Source: an uncultured Spartobacteria bacterium
GTDB lineage: Bacteria; Verrucomicrobiota; Verrucomicrobiia; Chthoniobacterales; JAATET01
Length of the DNA: 35,070 bases
Assembly (NCBI GenBank): GCA_938011325.1
Contig: CALLUD010000009.1
Coordinates: 1-35,070, forward strand
Reading direction: 5' to 3'
The translations under genes were made by a program, and so were the position numbers. Shown one piece after another: positions 1 to 8,125 of the stretch; position 1 is the stretch's first letter; each line of letters begins with the position of its first letter. Below the pieces are notes generated by a model. The model saw only the letters and a program-made list of their open reading frames with translations. It ran no database searches and was not told where the DNA came from.

Positions 1-1
1 G

Positions 2-376
2 CTGCTGGTCTTCTTCATGGTCACCGCAAAACCCATCAAACCCGAAAGTGATATCAGCATGGCGCTGCCCGGCACGGTCGCGCAGGAGCAGTCGCTGGAG
101 ATTCCGGACGAACAGCAGATTTATGTCTCTCCGGACGGTCAGATCATCCTGAACGAGCAGCTCGTCGCGGCGCCGGGCGACGTGAAGATGCCGCAGCTTG
201 TCACGATCCTGCAGCGTTTCAAACAGGCCGCGGACGCCAACAAGAGCCAGGCACTGGTGACGTTGAATGTCGCCGATGATTCGAATCATCAGCGAATCGT
301 CGACGTGTTGAACGTTTGCGCCGAGGCCGGCATTACCGGCGTGACGTTTACGGCGCCGACCGACGACGAAGGTTAG
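2..376 (+). CDS. ExbD/TolR-family biopolymer transport protein, 3' part
   Basis: This is the C-terminal part of an ExbD/TolR protein. The reading frame is open from base 2 and begins LLVFFMVTAKP, which matches the end of the single N-terminal membrane helix of ExbD, so the true start lies upstream of the window. A periplasmic domain follows (VSPDGQIILNEQLV, then a region like the family's TLNVADDS strand and the conserved VVDVLNVCAEAGIT helix). ExbD works with ExbB (and TonB) to turn the proton gradient into mechanical work at the outer membrane; TolR does the same with TolQ/TolA. The partner genes would be upstream and are not visible. The stop overlaps the stop of the convergent LysR gene by 4 bases. 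ExbD versus TolR cannot be decided here. Confidence 0.88.
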   Translation: MLVFFMVTAKPIKPESDISMALPGTVAQEQSLEIPDEQQIYVSPDGQIILNEQLVAAPGDVKMPQLVTILQRFKQAADANKSQALVTLNVADDSNHQRIVDVLNVCAEAGITGVTFTAPTDDEG

Positions 377-1248
377 GCCTTCGCGAGCGAGCTTAAATCC
401 TCGAGAAACTCGGCGGCGATTGGCGTCAGCCGACCCGCCCAGAAGGCTCCCACCGAGAGGGATGGGAATTTCTTCAATGGCAGCTCGCGAACCCCGGCGG
501 GCAGCTTCAAGTGGGGCGTGCTCACCGACAGTCCGGCGCCCAGACCGCGGGCCACATACGGGCCGATCAATTCAGCCGAGGTCACCTGCAGGGCAATCGG
601 CCAGCGGCGGCCGCGTCTCTCGAGTTCCTGCTGAAAGAGGCGGGAGATGAGCTCATGAGGAGGAAGTGAAATCAGGTCGAGATTGCCTTTCTCGCCACTG
701 TGCAAGGCTTCCGCTGCGGACTGACAGGGAGAGTTCTCCGGGACGAGAAGCACCAGCGGGAGCTTGAGAAGAGTCCGGCACCGCAAGCCACTGGCCGGAC
801 CGGAATGCTCAAGCACCGTGACGGCAAGGTCCGCCTCGCCTCGCAGGATGAGTTGCTCGGCGGCGCGTTGCTCGGCTTCGATGAGTGTGAGTTGCAGGCG
901 GGGATGCCGTTTCTTGAGGCGCGCGAGCAGGTCGGGCGCATGATTGCGCATCACCTCCGACAGGCCGACGAGGCGAAGTCGCTCGGTGGTCTCGCCTCGA
1001 AGCGTCTTCTCGAGAGTTTCCAGATTGCCGAAGAAGGGTGCCACGGCCTCGTAGAGTCGTTCCCCCGCAGGTGTGAGCTGAAACGGACGCCGGCGGAAAA
1101 GGCTCGTGCCGAGGTCCTCCTCGAGCCGAATCATCTGCGCGCTGACCGCCGGCTGCTGGATGCCGTAGGGAATATGCCGGCAGGCCGGCACGATCCCCTG
1201 ATGCCTCGCGACGTAGTAGAACAGCTCCAGATGGTGAAGATTCAACAT
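373..1248 (-). CDS. LysR-family transcriptional regulator
   Basis: A 291-residue protein of standard LysR length. Residues 1-60 form the winged helix-turn-helix (LHHLELFYYVARHQG, QPAVSAQMIRLEEDLG, LFRRRPFQLTPAGE). Residues about 88-290 form the effector-binding domain of the periplasmic-binding-protein fold (LRLVGLSEVMRNHAP, EADLAVTVLEH, GPYVARGLGAGLSV). The gene is divergent from the PlsC-type acyltransferase, with 69 bases between start codons. That is the usual geometry for a LysR protein controlling its neighbour, but the target and effector are unknown. Two ATCGAT palindromes 21 bp apart lie in this spacer and are listed separately. The HIPYGIQQPAVS stretch of the recognition region resembles a subgroup common in Verrucomicrobiota; that is from memory and has not been checked. 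Confidence 0.93.
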   Translation of the reverse strand: MLNLHHLELFYYVARHQGIVPACRHIPYGIQQPAVSAQMIRLEEDLGTSLFRRRPFQLTPAGERLYEAVAPFFGNLETLEKTLRGETTERLRLVGLSEVMRNHAPDLLARLKKRHPRLQLTLIEAEQRAAEQLILRGEADLAVTVLEHSGPASGLRCRTLLKLPLVLLVPENSPCQSAAEALHSGEKGNLDLISLPPHELISRLFQQELERRGRRWPIALQVTSAELIGPYVARGLGAGLSVSTPHLKLPAGVRELPLKKFPSLSVGAFWAGRLTPIAAEFLEDLSSLAKA

Positions 1249-1255
1249 TGACGAA

Positions 1256-1282
1256 ATCGATATGAAGCAAAAGAGGATCGAT
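1256..1282. promoter_or_regulatory. Candidate LysR operator: two ATCGAT palindromes
   Basis: In the 69-bp divergent spacer, ATCGAT occurs at 1256-1261 and again at 1277-1282. The two sites are exactly 21 bp apart, about two helical turns, so both face the same side of the DNA. LysR proteins bind as tetramers to paired dyads in such divergent spacers. The repeats are directly visible; their use as an operator is inference. Confidence 0.3.
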
Positions 1283-1317
1283 TAGGCAAATTCGGAAGCA
1301 CGCGCCACCATCGCTTC

Positions 1318-1989
1318 ATGAACGAGTGGACCTTTCGGCAAAGTGGTTTCGATCGCCTGGTGCAGGGTGTGGTGCGCACGGTGGTGCTGGGGCTGGGACG
1401 GCTGGTTTATCGCGTGCGTGTGGTCGGAGAGGCGCCAGCCGACGGCGGTGTGGTGATGGTGTGCAATCACGTGAGCTATGCGGACACGATTCCGCTCTCG
1501 CTGGCGACAGGGCGCAGACTGCGATTCACCTCGTTCGAGGGACTGTTTCGGATGCCTGGACTCGGGAGATGCCTGCGTGCCTTTGGCTCCATTCCGGTCA
1601 GTTCAACCAATGCGCGGGAGACCATCCGCCGCGTGGCGTCCTGTGCACGGGCGGGGGAGGCAGTGCTGGTCTTTCCGGAGGGCAGGCTGACACTTGACGG
1701 CGATATTCAGGACATCAAGGGCGGGTTTGAACTCATGGCACGGAAGGCGGAATGTCCGGTAGTCATGATTCACCTCGACGGATTGTGGGGGTCCCTCTTT
1801 TCGTTCGAGGGCGGGAGGTGGTTCGTGAAATGGCCCCGGACGTTGCGCCGCGATGTTACGGTGACGTTCTCGCGTCCCATGCCACCACAGGAGGTGACTG
1901 CGGAGCGACTGTCGGAGTTCTGGAAGGCATGCCGGCGCCTTGATCTGCCGTCGGCGGGTATTGCGAAACTGGAGGAGGCGCTGTCATGA
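1318..1989 (+). CDS. 1-acyl-glycerol-phosphate acyltransferase family protein (PlsC domain)
   Basis: A 223-residue stand-alone PlsC-domain acyltransferase. It carries the catalytic H-x4-D motif as NHVSYAD (H51, D56), the substrate-binding region GLFRMP-GLGRCLRAFGSIPV, and the FPEGRLT motif at 119-125. The stretch MIHLDGLWGSLFSFEGGR near residues 150-166 resembles the acyltransferase domain of Aas-type proteins (acyl-glycerophosphoethanolamine acyltransferase fused to acyl-ACP synthetase). It may therefore act in lysophospholipid recycling rather than de novo phosphatidate synthesis; this is inference. The preferred ATG at 1318 puts the N-terminus about 50 residues before the motif, normal for the family. 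Its stop overlaps the next start as ATGA, suggesting translational coupling with the DUF2157 gene. Confidence 0.88.
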   Translation: MNEWTFRQSGFDRLVQGVVRTVVLGLGRLVYRVRVVGEAPADGGVVMVCNHVSYADTIPLSLATGRRLRFTSFEGLFRMPGLGRCLRAFGSIPVSSTNARETIRRVASCARAGEAVLVFPEGRLTLDGDIQDIKGGFELMARKAECPVVMIHLDGLWGSLFSFEGGRWFVKWPRTLRRDVTVTFSRPMPPQEVTAERLSEFWKACRRLDLPSAGIAKLEEALS

Positions 1990-2918
1990 CCGGCCAACGG
2001 CGGCTGCGAGGAACGCTGGACCGGTGGGTGAGCGAAGGATTGATCGAACCCGCGCAGCGGGAGGCGATTCTGCGGTCGTGCCGGGATGCGGTGCCGGGGC
2101 GCTGGGCGCTTGCCTACGGGGTCATCGGCGGCGTGCTTTGCGTGGCGGGCGTCTCGCTGCTCATCGCGAGCAACTGGGGGACGATCCCCGATCTCGCGAA
2201 GCTGGGCGGCCTGCTGGGCTTGCTCGTCGCCAGCACGGTCGTCGCGGTCGAGGCGCGGGCGCGCGGCTGGAGCCGCACGTGGCAGGAGCCGGCTTTTCTT
2301 GGTAGCGCCGTGTTTCCGCTGCTGGGGCTCGCGTTGGTGAGCCAGATTTTTCATCTCGACGGTCCGGCAAGTGCGCTGGCTGGATGGTGGTGGCTCGCGA
2401 TCTGCCCGCTTCCGATTTTCAGCCAAAGCCTGCTCGCGTGGCTGGTGTGGATCGTGGCCGGCTACTGGTGGATCGGCGCCAGGCTCGGAGAGGGGGCGGA
2501 CGTCGATCTTTGGAGTGGATGCGCGGTGTTCGCGGTCGCGGGAGCGGCTCTCGGCTTCGGCTCGCAATTGTGGCGGCGGGCGCGCCACCTGCGCGAAAGC
2601 GGGGAGTTTCTCGGCGTTCTCACCGTCGCGCTGTCGGTTTATGTATGGGGCTTCGACAGCACCGGATGGCTCGCCCTCTGGGGTGCCTTGTTCGTTGGGG
2701 CGCTGTGCTGGATCGGCTTCAGCCTCTCCTCGGGCCGGATCCACCAACTCAATCTTTCCTTTCTCGTCGTCGGACTTGTGATCCTTTCCACGTTTCTGCG
2801 TCTCGCGGGAAGCATGGCCGACACCGGCACGCTTTTCGTGAGCGGTGGCCTCGCGCTCCTGGCGGTGGCCTGGGGATTGCGCCGGCTGCATCGACACCTC
2901 GTCCACCGACGCCCATGA
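1986..2918 (+). CDS. DUF2157 multi-pass membrane protein
   Basis: A 310-residue protein with a soluble N-terminal helix region (residues 1-38, including LDRWVSEGLIEPAQREAIL, the typical DUF2157 start) and then about eight hydrophobic segments, beginning with WALAYGVIGGVLCVAGVSLL near residue 40. SNWGTIPDLAKL between the first two segments is another family hallmark. The function of DUF2157 proteins is not established. The start overlaps the plsC-like stop (ATGA), and its own stop overlaps the start of the GDYXXLXY gene in the same way, so the three genes are almost certainly co-translated. DUF2157 and GDYXXLXY proteins are known to be neighbours or fused in many bacteria, which supports both calls. 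Confidence 0.85.
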   Translation: MTGQRRLRGTLDRWVSEGLIEPAQREAILRSCRDAVPGRWALAYGVIGGVLCVAGVSLLIASNWGTIPDLAKLGGLLGLLVASTVVAVEARARGWSRTWQEPAFLGSAVFPLLGLALVSQIFHLDGPASALAGWWWLAICPLPIFSQSLLAWLVWIVAGYWWIGARLGEGADVDLWSGCAVFAVAGAALGFGSQLWRRARHLRESGEFLGVLTVALSVYVWGFDSTGWLALWGALFVGALCWIGFSLSSGRIHQLNLSFLVVGLVILSTFLRLAGSMADTGTLFVSGGLALLAVAWGLRRLHRHLVHRRP

Positions 2919-3376
2919 GATTCGCCCTCTATCTTCTTCTCGGCCTCCAGGTCGCAGGATTGAGCCTGACGTATCATCATCTCGCCGCCGAGAAGGGGCC
3001 GCGCTACCGGCTGCGAGTCCACACGGCGGATCCGCGGGATCTGCTGCGCGGGGACTATGTCATTCTTCAGCCGGATATCGCGACGCTTCCGGAGAAAATG
3101 GCAACACCGCCTGCCGGCGAAGTCTTCGTGCGGCTTCAGGAAGAGTCCGACGAGTGGCGCATTGCGGAGGTGGTGCAGACGCGCGGCAGCCATGCCGGGC
3201 CTTGGGTGCGGGCGCGCTGGGACGGCGCACAACTGCGCTACGGGATCGAGAAATATTTCGTGCCTGAGGGCCGGGGAGTTCTGCCGAATGACGATCTGGT
3301 GCTCGAGATTTCCCTCGACCGAGCGGATCGTGCACAGTCGCGGCAGCTTTTCGTCGGTGGCGAACCCTGGCCTTGA
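2915..3376 (+). CDS. GDYXXLXY-domain protein
   Basis: A 153-residue protein starting at the ATG that overlaps the DUF2157 stop. Residues 1-19 form one hydrophobic segment (membrane anchor or signal). The family signature appears as LLRGDYVILQPDI near residues 43-55, followed by a beta-rich domain (EVFVRLQ, WRIAEVV, GIEKYFVPEG, LVLEISLDRA). The YFVPEG box is also conserved in this family. The protein is presumably anchored in the inner membrane with the domain outside. The biochemical role is unknown. A much longer open frame extends upstream but overlaps the DUF2157 gene entirely, so the coupled start is preferred. Confidence 0.85.
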   Translation: MRFALYLLLGLQVAGLSLTYHHLAAEKGPRYRLRVHTADPRDLLRGDYVILQPDIATLPEKMATPPAGEVFVRLQEESDEWRIAEVVQTRGSHAGPWVRARWDGAQLRYGIEKYFVPEGRGVLPNDDLVLEISLDRADRAQSRQLFVGGEPWP

Positions 3377-3435
3377 TATGCACTCGCATTTTGACTCGGC
3401 GGGCGTGAGCGCGTAGGCATTCTCTCTCGCTGTTC

Positions 3436-4542
3436 ATGAATATTATCGACCGCTACGTCGGGAAAAACGTCTTTGTCACGATGCTGATCGGCGTCGTGGT
3501 GCTCAGCCTTGTGCTCGTGCTGGGCAATCTGTTCAAGGAATTGCTCGATCTGCTGATCAACAAGGACGTGCCCATCAAGACGGTGCTGGCGTTCATGGCG
3601 TTCGTGCTGCCGTTTTCGCTGACCTTCACAATTCCGTGGGGATTTCTCACGGCGTTGCTGCTGGTCTTTGGGCGAATGTCGGCGGACAACGAGCTGATCG
3701 CGTTGCGGTCGAGCGGGGTGAGCATCCCGCGGATTTGTGTGCCGGTTTTTACGCTGGCGATTGCCCTCACGGGCATTTGTTTTTGGATCAACATCGAGGT
3801 CGCGCCGCGGGCTGAACAGCGAATGACGCAGGCGATCTTCGAGATCGCGACGAGCAATCCGATTTCGTTGTTCACCGCGGACGAGGTGGTCGATCAGTTC
3901 CCCGACAAGCGGGTGTATGTCGGCGACAAGGAGGGCGACACGCTGAAGAACCTGATCGTGTTCGAGATCAGCAAGGACTCGGAGCCGTTGAAAGTGTTTT
4001 ACGCAAAGACGGGACGCCTTCGGCCGGATCCGCAGAATCAGCGGCTTTTGCTCGAATTCAAGGATGCCCGCCTCGAACAGCGGGACAAGGACGATCCGCG
4101 CGACATTTCCAAGATTCAGCATGGAATTGTCGTGGGCGAAGGGCAGTTTGCACTGCCGCTCGATGCCCTCTATGAGGAACATCTGCGTGGGCGTCGCCTG
4201 GAATCCTACACGCTTCCGGAACTCCTGGAGCTCATTCAAAGCGGGGCGGACGGCAATCCGCAGCCGGCACGGGTGGAATTCAACAAGCGTTTCTCCGCCT
4301 CGCTGGCGTGTGTGGCGTTTGCGCTCGTCGCGGTGCCACTGGGGATCACCGCGCATCGAAAGGAGACCTCGGTCGGCTTTGCGTTCAGCATCGCGATCGC
4401 GTTCACCTATTATTTCTTCATCATCATCGCGAATACGTTCCGCGACAATCCCCACGCCTTCCCGGAGCTGCTGATCTGGATTCCCAACGTGCTGTTCCTC
4501 ACGCTGGGCTCGGTGATGTTCTACCGACTGTCGCGCCGGTGA
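3436..4542 (+). CDS. LptF/LptG-family lipopolysaccharide export permease
   Basis: A 368-residue YjgP/YjgQ-family permease. The N-terminus has three membrane segments (MLIGVVVLSLVLVLGNLF, TVLAFMAFVLPFSLTFTIPW, PRICVPVFTLAIALTGICFW) with the conserved GRMSADNELIALRSSGVS loop at about residues 79-96. A periplasmic jellyroll of about 160 residues follows, then three C-terminal segments (SLACVAFALVAVPLGITAHR, GFAFSIAIAFTYYFFIIIA, LLIWIPNVLFLTLGSVMF). In the LptB2FGC machine LptF and LptG extract lipopolysaccharide from the inner membrane. Which of the two this is cannot be said, and no second permease is next to it. It follows the coupled lipid/membrane genes by 59 bases and may be transcribed with them. 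It ends 3 bases before the convergent glycosylase. Confidence 0.92.
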   Translation: MNIIDRYVGKNVFVTMLIGVVVLSLVLVLGNLFKELLDLLINKDVPIKTVLAFMAFVLPFSLTFTIPWGFLTALLLVFGRMSADNELIALRSSGVSIPRICVPVFTLAIALTGICFWINIEVAPRAEQRMTQAIFEIATSNPISLFTADEVVDQFPDKRVYVGDKEGDTLKNLIVFEISKDSEPLKVFYAKTGRLRPDPQNQRLLLEFKDARLEQRDKDDPRDISKIQHGIVVGEGQFALPLDALYEEHLRGRRLESYTLPELLELIQSGADGNPQPARVEFNKRFSASLACVAFALVAVPLGITAHRKETSVGFAFSIAIAFTYYFFIIIANTFRDNPHAFPELLIWIPNVLFLTLGSVMFYRLSRR

Positions 4543-4545
4543 CGG

Positions 4546-5379
4546 TCAGGTGAAGTAGTTGCGCTGCTTTTCGGAGATCGGCGCGCCGAGTTTTTCGAGC
4601 ACCTTCAGCATGTCCTCCCACACCTTGCGCTTCTCCGTAATCGACTGATTGCGGAGGAGGTAGGCGGGGTGGTAGGTGGCGATGACGGGAATGCCACGAT
4701 AATCAAGCCAGCGACCACGAAGCTCCCGCATGGGTGCGGTTTCGCCGATCAGGCCCTCCACGGCGGTGGCTCCCAAGGCGACAAGCACTTTCGGGCGAAT
4801 GATCTCGATCTGCTTGGCAAGCCAGGGGAAACACGTGCGCATCTCCTCGGGGCGCGGCTTGCGATTTCCCGTGCTGCCGGATGGCATGTCGGGGCGGCAT
4901 TTCAGGACGTTGCCGATGTAGACGGAGTCGCGCGTGAAGCCCATCGTCTGGATGATCTTCGTGAGCAACTGGCCTGCGCGACCGACGAACGGTTCGCCTT
5001 GAACGTCTTCATCCGCCCCCGGCGCCTCGCCCACGAACATGAGATCGGCATTCGGATTGCCCACACCGAAAACGACCTGCGTGCGGGTGCGAACAAGATG
5101 TGGACATTCCACGCACTTCAGTGCCGCTTCGCGCAATGTCTCGAGCGTCCATTCGCGGGTTGGTATAATGGCCGGTGACGTGCCTGCAGTGGCGTCGGTT
5201 GCCGTGAAGCGGGGCTCGGGTCGCCCGACGGCGGCAGGTTCGGCGGGAGATGCCTTGATCGTGAGACCGCGCAGTTTTTCGAGGTCGGCGACCGATGCGC
5301 GAGGCTGGCGACGAAACCCCGACTGCATCTGCCGGAGCAGCGGAAGCGTGGCGTCAATCGCAGGTTTAAGACGATCCAT
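4546..5379 (-). CDS. Family-4 (Fe-S) uracil-DNA glycosylase
   Basis: A 277-residue type-4 uracil-DNA glycosylase, which removes uracil from DNA to start base-excision repair. Visible signatures are the GEAPGADEDVQGEPFVGRAG active-site block (117-136), the four cluster cysteines C89, C92, C161 and C183, and TYHPAYLLR at about 235-243. The first 80 residues are variable and proline/alanine rich, as in many family members with N-terminal extensions. The ATG at 5379 is chosen because it gives a start overlapping the rluD-like stop by 14 bases; the open frame upstream of it lies inside rluD. The pair is likely one transcript. Residue GEAPG (not GQDPY) separates it from family-1 Ung. Confidence 0.92.
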   Translation of the reverse strand: MDRLKPAIDATLPLLRQMQSGFRRQPRASVADLEKLRGLTIKASPAEPAAVGRPEPRFTATDATAGTSPAIIPTREWTLETLREAALKCVECPHLVRTRTQVVFGVGNPNADLMFVGEAPGADEDVQGEPFVGRAGQLLTKIIQTMGFTRDSVYIGNVLKCRPDMPSGSTGNRKPRPEEMRTCFPWLAKQIEIIRPKVLVALGATAVEGLIGETAPMRELRGRWLDYRGIPVIATYHPAYLLRNQSITEKRKVWEDMLKVLEKLGAPISEKQRNYFT

Positions 5380-6298
5380 TGGAGGTATCGTGCCCGGCGG
5401 AATCGGGCGGCACGAGCGGAAAATCCGCGGGGACGGGTGCGACGAAATGCAGGCGCTGCGAGCTGCGCGGATGCTCGAACGAGAGTTTCCACGCGTGCAG
5501 CAGGTGACGGGAGAATTCTCCGCGTCGGCCGTAGATGGGATCGCCCACGATGGGATGGCCAAGGTGCTTGAGATGCACGCGAATTTGATGCGTGCGGCCG
5601 GTCTTTGGCCGGCACTCGACAAGGCTGAGTCCGCCGGCGGAGGTGAGGACGCGGTAATCGGTCAACGCTTCGCGTCCCTTGCCGGGTGCGGAGACCGCCA
5701 TTTTCTGCCGGTGCGTGGGATGCCGGGAAATCGGCGCGTCGATGGTCCCGAGGGGCCGACGCAGCACGCCCTGCACGATGGCGAGGTAGGTCTTTTCAAC
5801 AACACGTTGCGCGAACTGGGCGGAGAGCGCCTGGTGCGCGAGATCGTTCTTGGCGATGACGAGACAGCCGCTCGTTTCCTTGTCGAGTCGATGAACGATG
5901 CCGGGACGCTCGACGCCGCCGATGCCGGAGAGGTCCTTGCAGTGGTGTAGCAGCGCGTGAACCAGCGTGCCGGTGTCATTGCCCGCTCCGGGATGAACGA
6001 CAAGGCCGGCGGGCTTGTTCAGAACGAGGAGATCGGAATCTTCGAACAGGACGTCGATCGGGATCGCCTCCGCCTGAGGGCCGGCCTGACGCACCGGCGG
6101 GGGGACATGCACGCGAACCTCGTCGCCGGCGTGCACCGTTTCCGAGGCACGGGTCGCGACGGCATTGCGCAGGATGTGCTGCGACTTGATCAACGCCTGG
6201 ACCCGGGAGCGCGACAATTCCGGCATGCGACCGGCGACAAAGCGATCGAGCCGCTCGCCGTCGTTCTCCGGTCCGACGGGAAAAGTCACGAACTCCAT
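5366..6298 (-). CDS. RluA/RluD-family ribosomal pseudouridine synthase
   Basis: A 310-residue RluA-family pseudouridine synthase. The N-terminal S4-like RNA-binding domain (ERLDRFVAGRMPELSRSRVQ) occupies residues about 15-75. The catalytic domain has HRLDKETSG at 136-144 with the catalytic aspartate D139, LNKPAGLVVHPG at about 93-104, and RTHQIRVHLKHLGHPIVGDP near the C-terminal side. These are standard for RluD, which modifies the helix-69 uridines of 23S rRNA; the precise target here is inferred from the S4 domain and length. The gene is divergent from the kinase gene with only 44 bp between starts. The S4 domain plus length favour RluD over RluA. Confidence 0.93.
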   Translation of the reverse strand: MEFVTFPVGPENDGERLDRFVAGRMPELSRSRVQALIKSQHILRNAVATRASETVHAGDEVRVHVPPPVRQAGPQAEAIPIDVLFEDSDLLVLNKPAGLVVHPGAGNDTGTLVHALLHHCKDLSGIGGVERPGIVHRLDKETSGCLVIAKNDLAHQALSAQFAQRVVEKTYLAIVQGVLRRPLGTIDAPISRHPTHRQKMAVSAPGKGREALTDYRVLTSAGGLSLVECRPKTGRTHQIRVHLKHLGHPIVGDPIYGRRGEFSRHLLHAWKLSFEHPRSSQRLHFVAPVPADFPLVPPDSAGHDTSNGSS

Positions 6299-6342
6299 TG
6301 GTGCAATTGATGACGAATGGTGGGAATGGTAGAGGAAACGTA

Positions 6343-8088
6343 ATGTCCGACGCGACTCCCCAGATCATCGAAACCTGCCCGACGTGCAATCAGGAAATCG
6401 ATGTCACGGATCAGGAGCCCTTCAGCAACGTTTTGTGCCCGGCGTGCGGTGCCGGGATGCGGGTGCGGGTTCATTTCAACGACTACACGTTGCTCGAGTC
6501 GCTGGGCGAGGGGGGGATGGGCGCCGTGTTTCGTGCGACGGACGACCGCCTGCACCGTGAGGTCGCGTTGAAGATTCTCAAGCGCGAATCGGCGGACGCC
6601 CCCGTCGACCACGCGAAGCTTGCCGAGGAGGCACGGCTGACGGCGTCGATCAATCACCCGAACGTCGTGAGGGTTTTCGCGTTCGGTGAGGATCACGGCC
6701 AGTTTTACCTCGCGATGGAACTCGTCAACAAAGGCTCGCTCGACGAGCTGATGGAGTTGCACAAGCGGGTGCCGGAGGCGCAGGTGCTGGACATCGGGAT
6801 CCAGATTGCCTCCGGGCTCCAGGCGGCGGCGGAGCGGGGGCTGATTCACCGCGACGTGAAGCCGGGGAACATTCTTTTCGCAAATTCGCGGCTCGCGAAG
6901 ATCGTGGACTTCGGCCTCGCGAGGATTCTTAGCGGTGCTTCGGACGATTCGGAGGAGATCTGGGGCACGCCCTTTTATGTGGCGCCGGAAAAGCTCGAGC
7001 ATCGTCCGGAGGATTTCCGGAGCGACATTTACAGCCTGGGGGCGACGCTCTTTCACGCGATCGCGGGGCAGCCTCCGTTCGATGCGGAAACCGCGACCGA
7101 GACGGCGCTGATGCACCTGAACAGCACCGGGGTGGATTTGCAAAAAGTGGCGCCCGACGTCTCCGACGCGACGGCGTATGTGATCAATCGCATGCTGAAC
7201 CGCGATCCGGACAAACGGTTCGCGTCGTATGCCGATTTGATCGAGCAACTGAGCTACGCGCGGCAGCGGTTGAAGGAGGCCGAGGAGGCGGCGAAAAAGC
7301 CGAAGCCGAAGAAGCAGTCGCAATTTCCTGTCGGGCTTACGCTCCTCGCAATCGGACTCTTTGCGGTCTCCGGGTTCGGCATTTACGCGCTCATCGAGCG
7401 GAACGAGGCGATGGCCCGTGCGGCGTCGAAGGTGGATCTCGATTTGATCGAGACGGAATTGCGGGAGGGGCGGCGGGCCTTGGTCCAGCAGCGGTTCGAT
7501 GACGCGGTGGAGAGCTTCGGGAAGGCGGCCCAGGCCGCGCGCGGCGGCGGGCTGATCGAGGGCGAGGCGCTGGCGCAGCGGGGAATCGCGGAGTTGATGC
7601 TTGGACAGCAGGAGGAGGCAATGCGGACATTTGCCGAGCTCGCCGCGCATCCGCTGTATGGCATGGAGCTGCGCGAGCAGCCGCGCGCGAGGTTTCTTGC
7701 GGAACTTGGCCGGCGCATGTCCGACGGGCGCCCCGTCGAACCATCGGAGGTCGCGGGGCTCAGTGCGTCGGGCATCGAGGCGTTGGGCCTGCTGGCGTAT
7801 GGCCTTCGAAACTGGGGAAGCGGGAACATTGACGCCGGTGGAGAGATGCTGAGCCGCTTCCGGGAGGGGAGTCCGACCGGACAGGACGCCTGGATTGCAG
7901 AGCTTCGGCCGATGGTGGACCAGCACGTCAAGGATTTCGCCCGTTACCGGAAACTGCGCGCCGCCGGAGAGTCGGATCGGTCGGAGAAATGGCTGGAGAC
8001 GGTGCGGGAGTTTCGCGATCACGCAAGGACCGGCACCGGGCTAAAGAAGGGACTGGACCGCCTGCTGGCCGGGAATTCCGGAGAGTGA
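6343..8088 (+). CDS. Zinc-ribbon Ser/Thr protein kinase with membrane helix and TPR-like C-terminus
   Basis: A 581-residue Hanks-type kinase. Residues 12-35 form a zinc ribbon (CPTC...CPAC). The kinase domain has the glycine loop LGEGGMGAVF from residue 54, ATP lysine K77, catalytic loop HRDVKPGN 169-176 and DFG 189-191, so all catalytic residues are intact. A lysine/proline linker leads to one membrane helix at about 328-350. The remaining 230 residues are helical with a TPR-like segment (RFDDAVESFGKAAQAAR, EALAQRGIAELMLGQQEEA), likely on the far side of the membrane. The start ATG at 6343 follows AGAGG at 6331-6335; an upstream in-frame start at 6298 would overlap the rluD start. It is followed after 37 bases by the ClpX-like gene. 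Substrates are unknown. Confidence 0.93.
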   Translation: MSDATPQIIETCPTCNQEIDVTDQEPFSNVLCPACGAGMRVRVHFNDYTLLESLGEGGMGAVFRATDDRLHREVALKILKRESADAPVDHAKLAEEARLTASINHPNVVRVFAFGEDHGQFYLAMELVNKGSLDELMELHKRVPEAQVLDIGIQIASGLQAAAERGLIHRDVKPGNILFANSRLAKIVDFGLARILSGASDDSEEIWGTPFYVAPEKLEHRPEDFRSDIYSLGATLFHAIAGQPPFDAETATETALMHLNSTGVDLQKVAPDVSDATAYVINRMLNRDPDKRFASYADLIEQLSYARQRLKEAEEAAKKPKPKKQSQFPVGLTLLAIGLFAVSGFGIYALIERNEAMARAASKVDLDLIETELREGRRALVQQRFDDAVESFGKAAQAARGGGLIEGEALAQRGIAELMLGQQEEAMRTFAELAAHPLYGMELREQPRARFLAELGRRMSDGRPVEPSEVAGLSASGIEALGLLAYGLRNWGSGNIDAGGEMLSRFREGSPTGQDAWIAELRPMVDQHVKDFARYRKLRAAGESDRSEKWLETVREFRDHARTGTGLKKGLDRLLAGNSGE

Positions 8089-8125
8089 GTGTGGACACCG
8101 GAGGGTTGCCGGGTAAGTTCGAACC

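Noticed and set aside
6286..8022. A 578-codon open frame on the minus strand opposite the kinase gene
   Set aside because: It is an antisense shadow of the kinase in GC-rich DNA; the translation is Arg/Leu/His rich with no motifs, while the plus strand has all kinase motifs.
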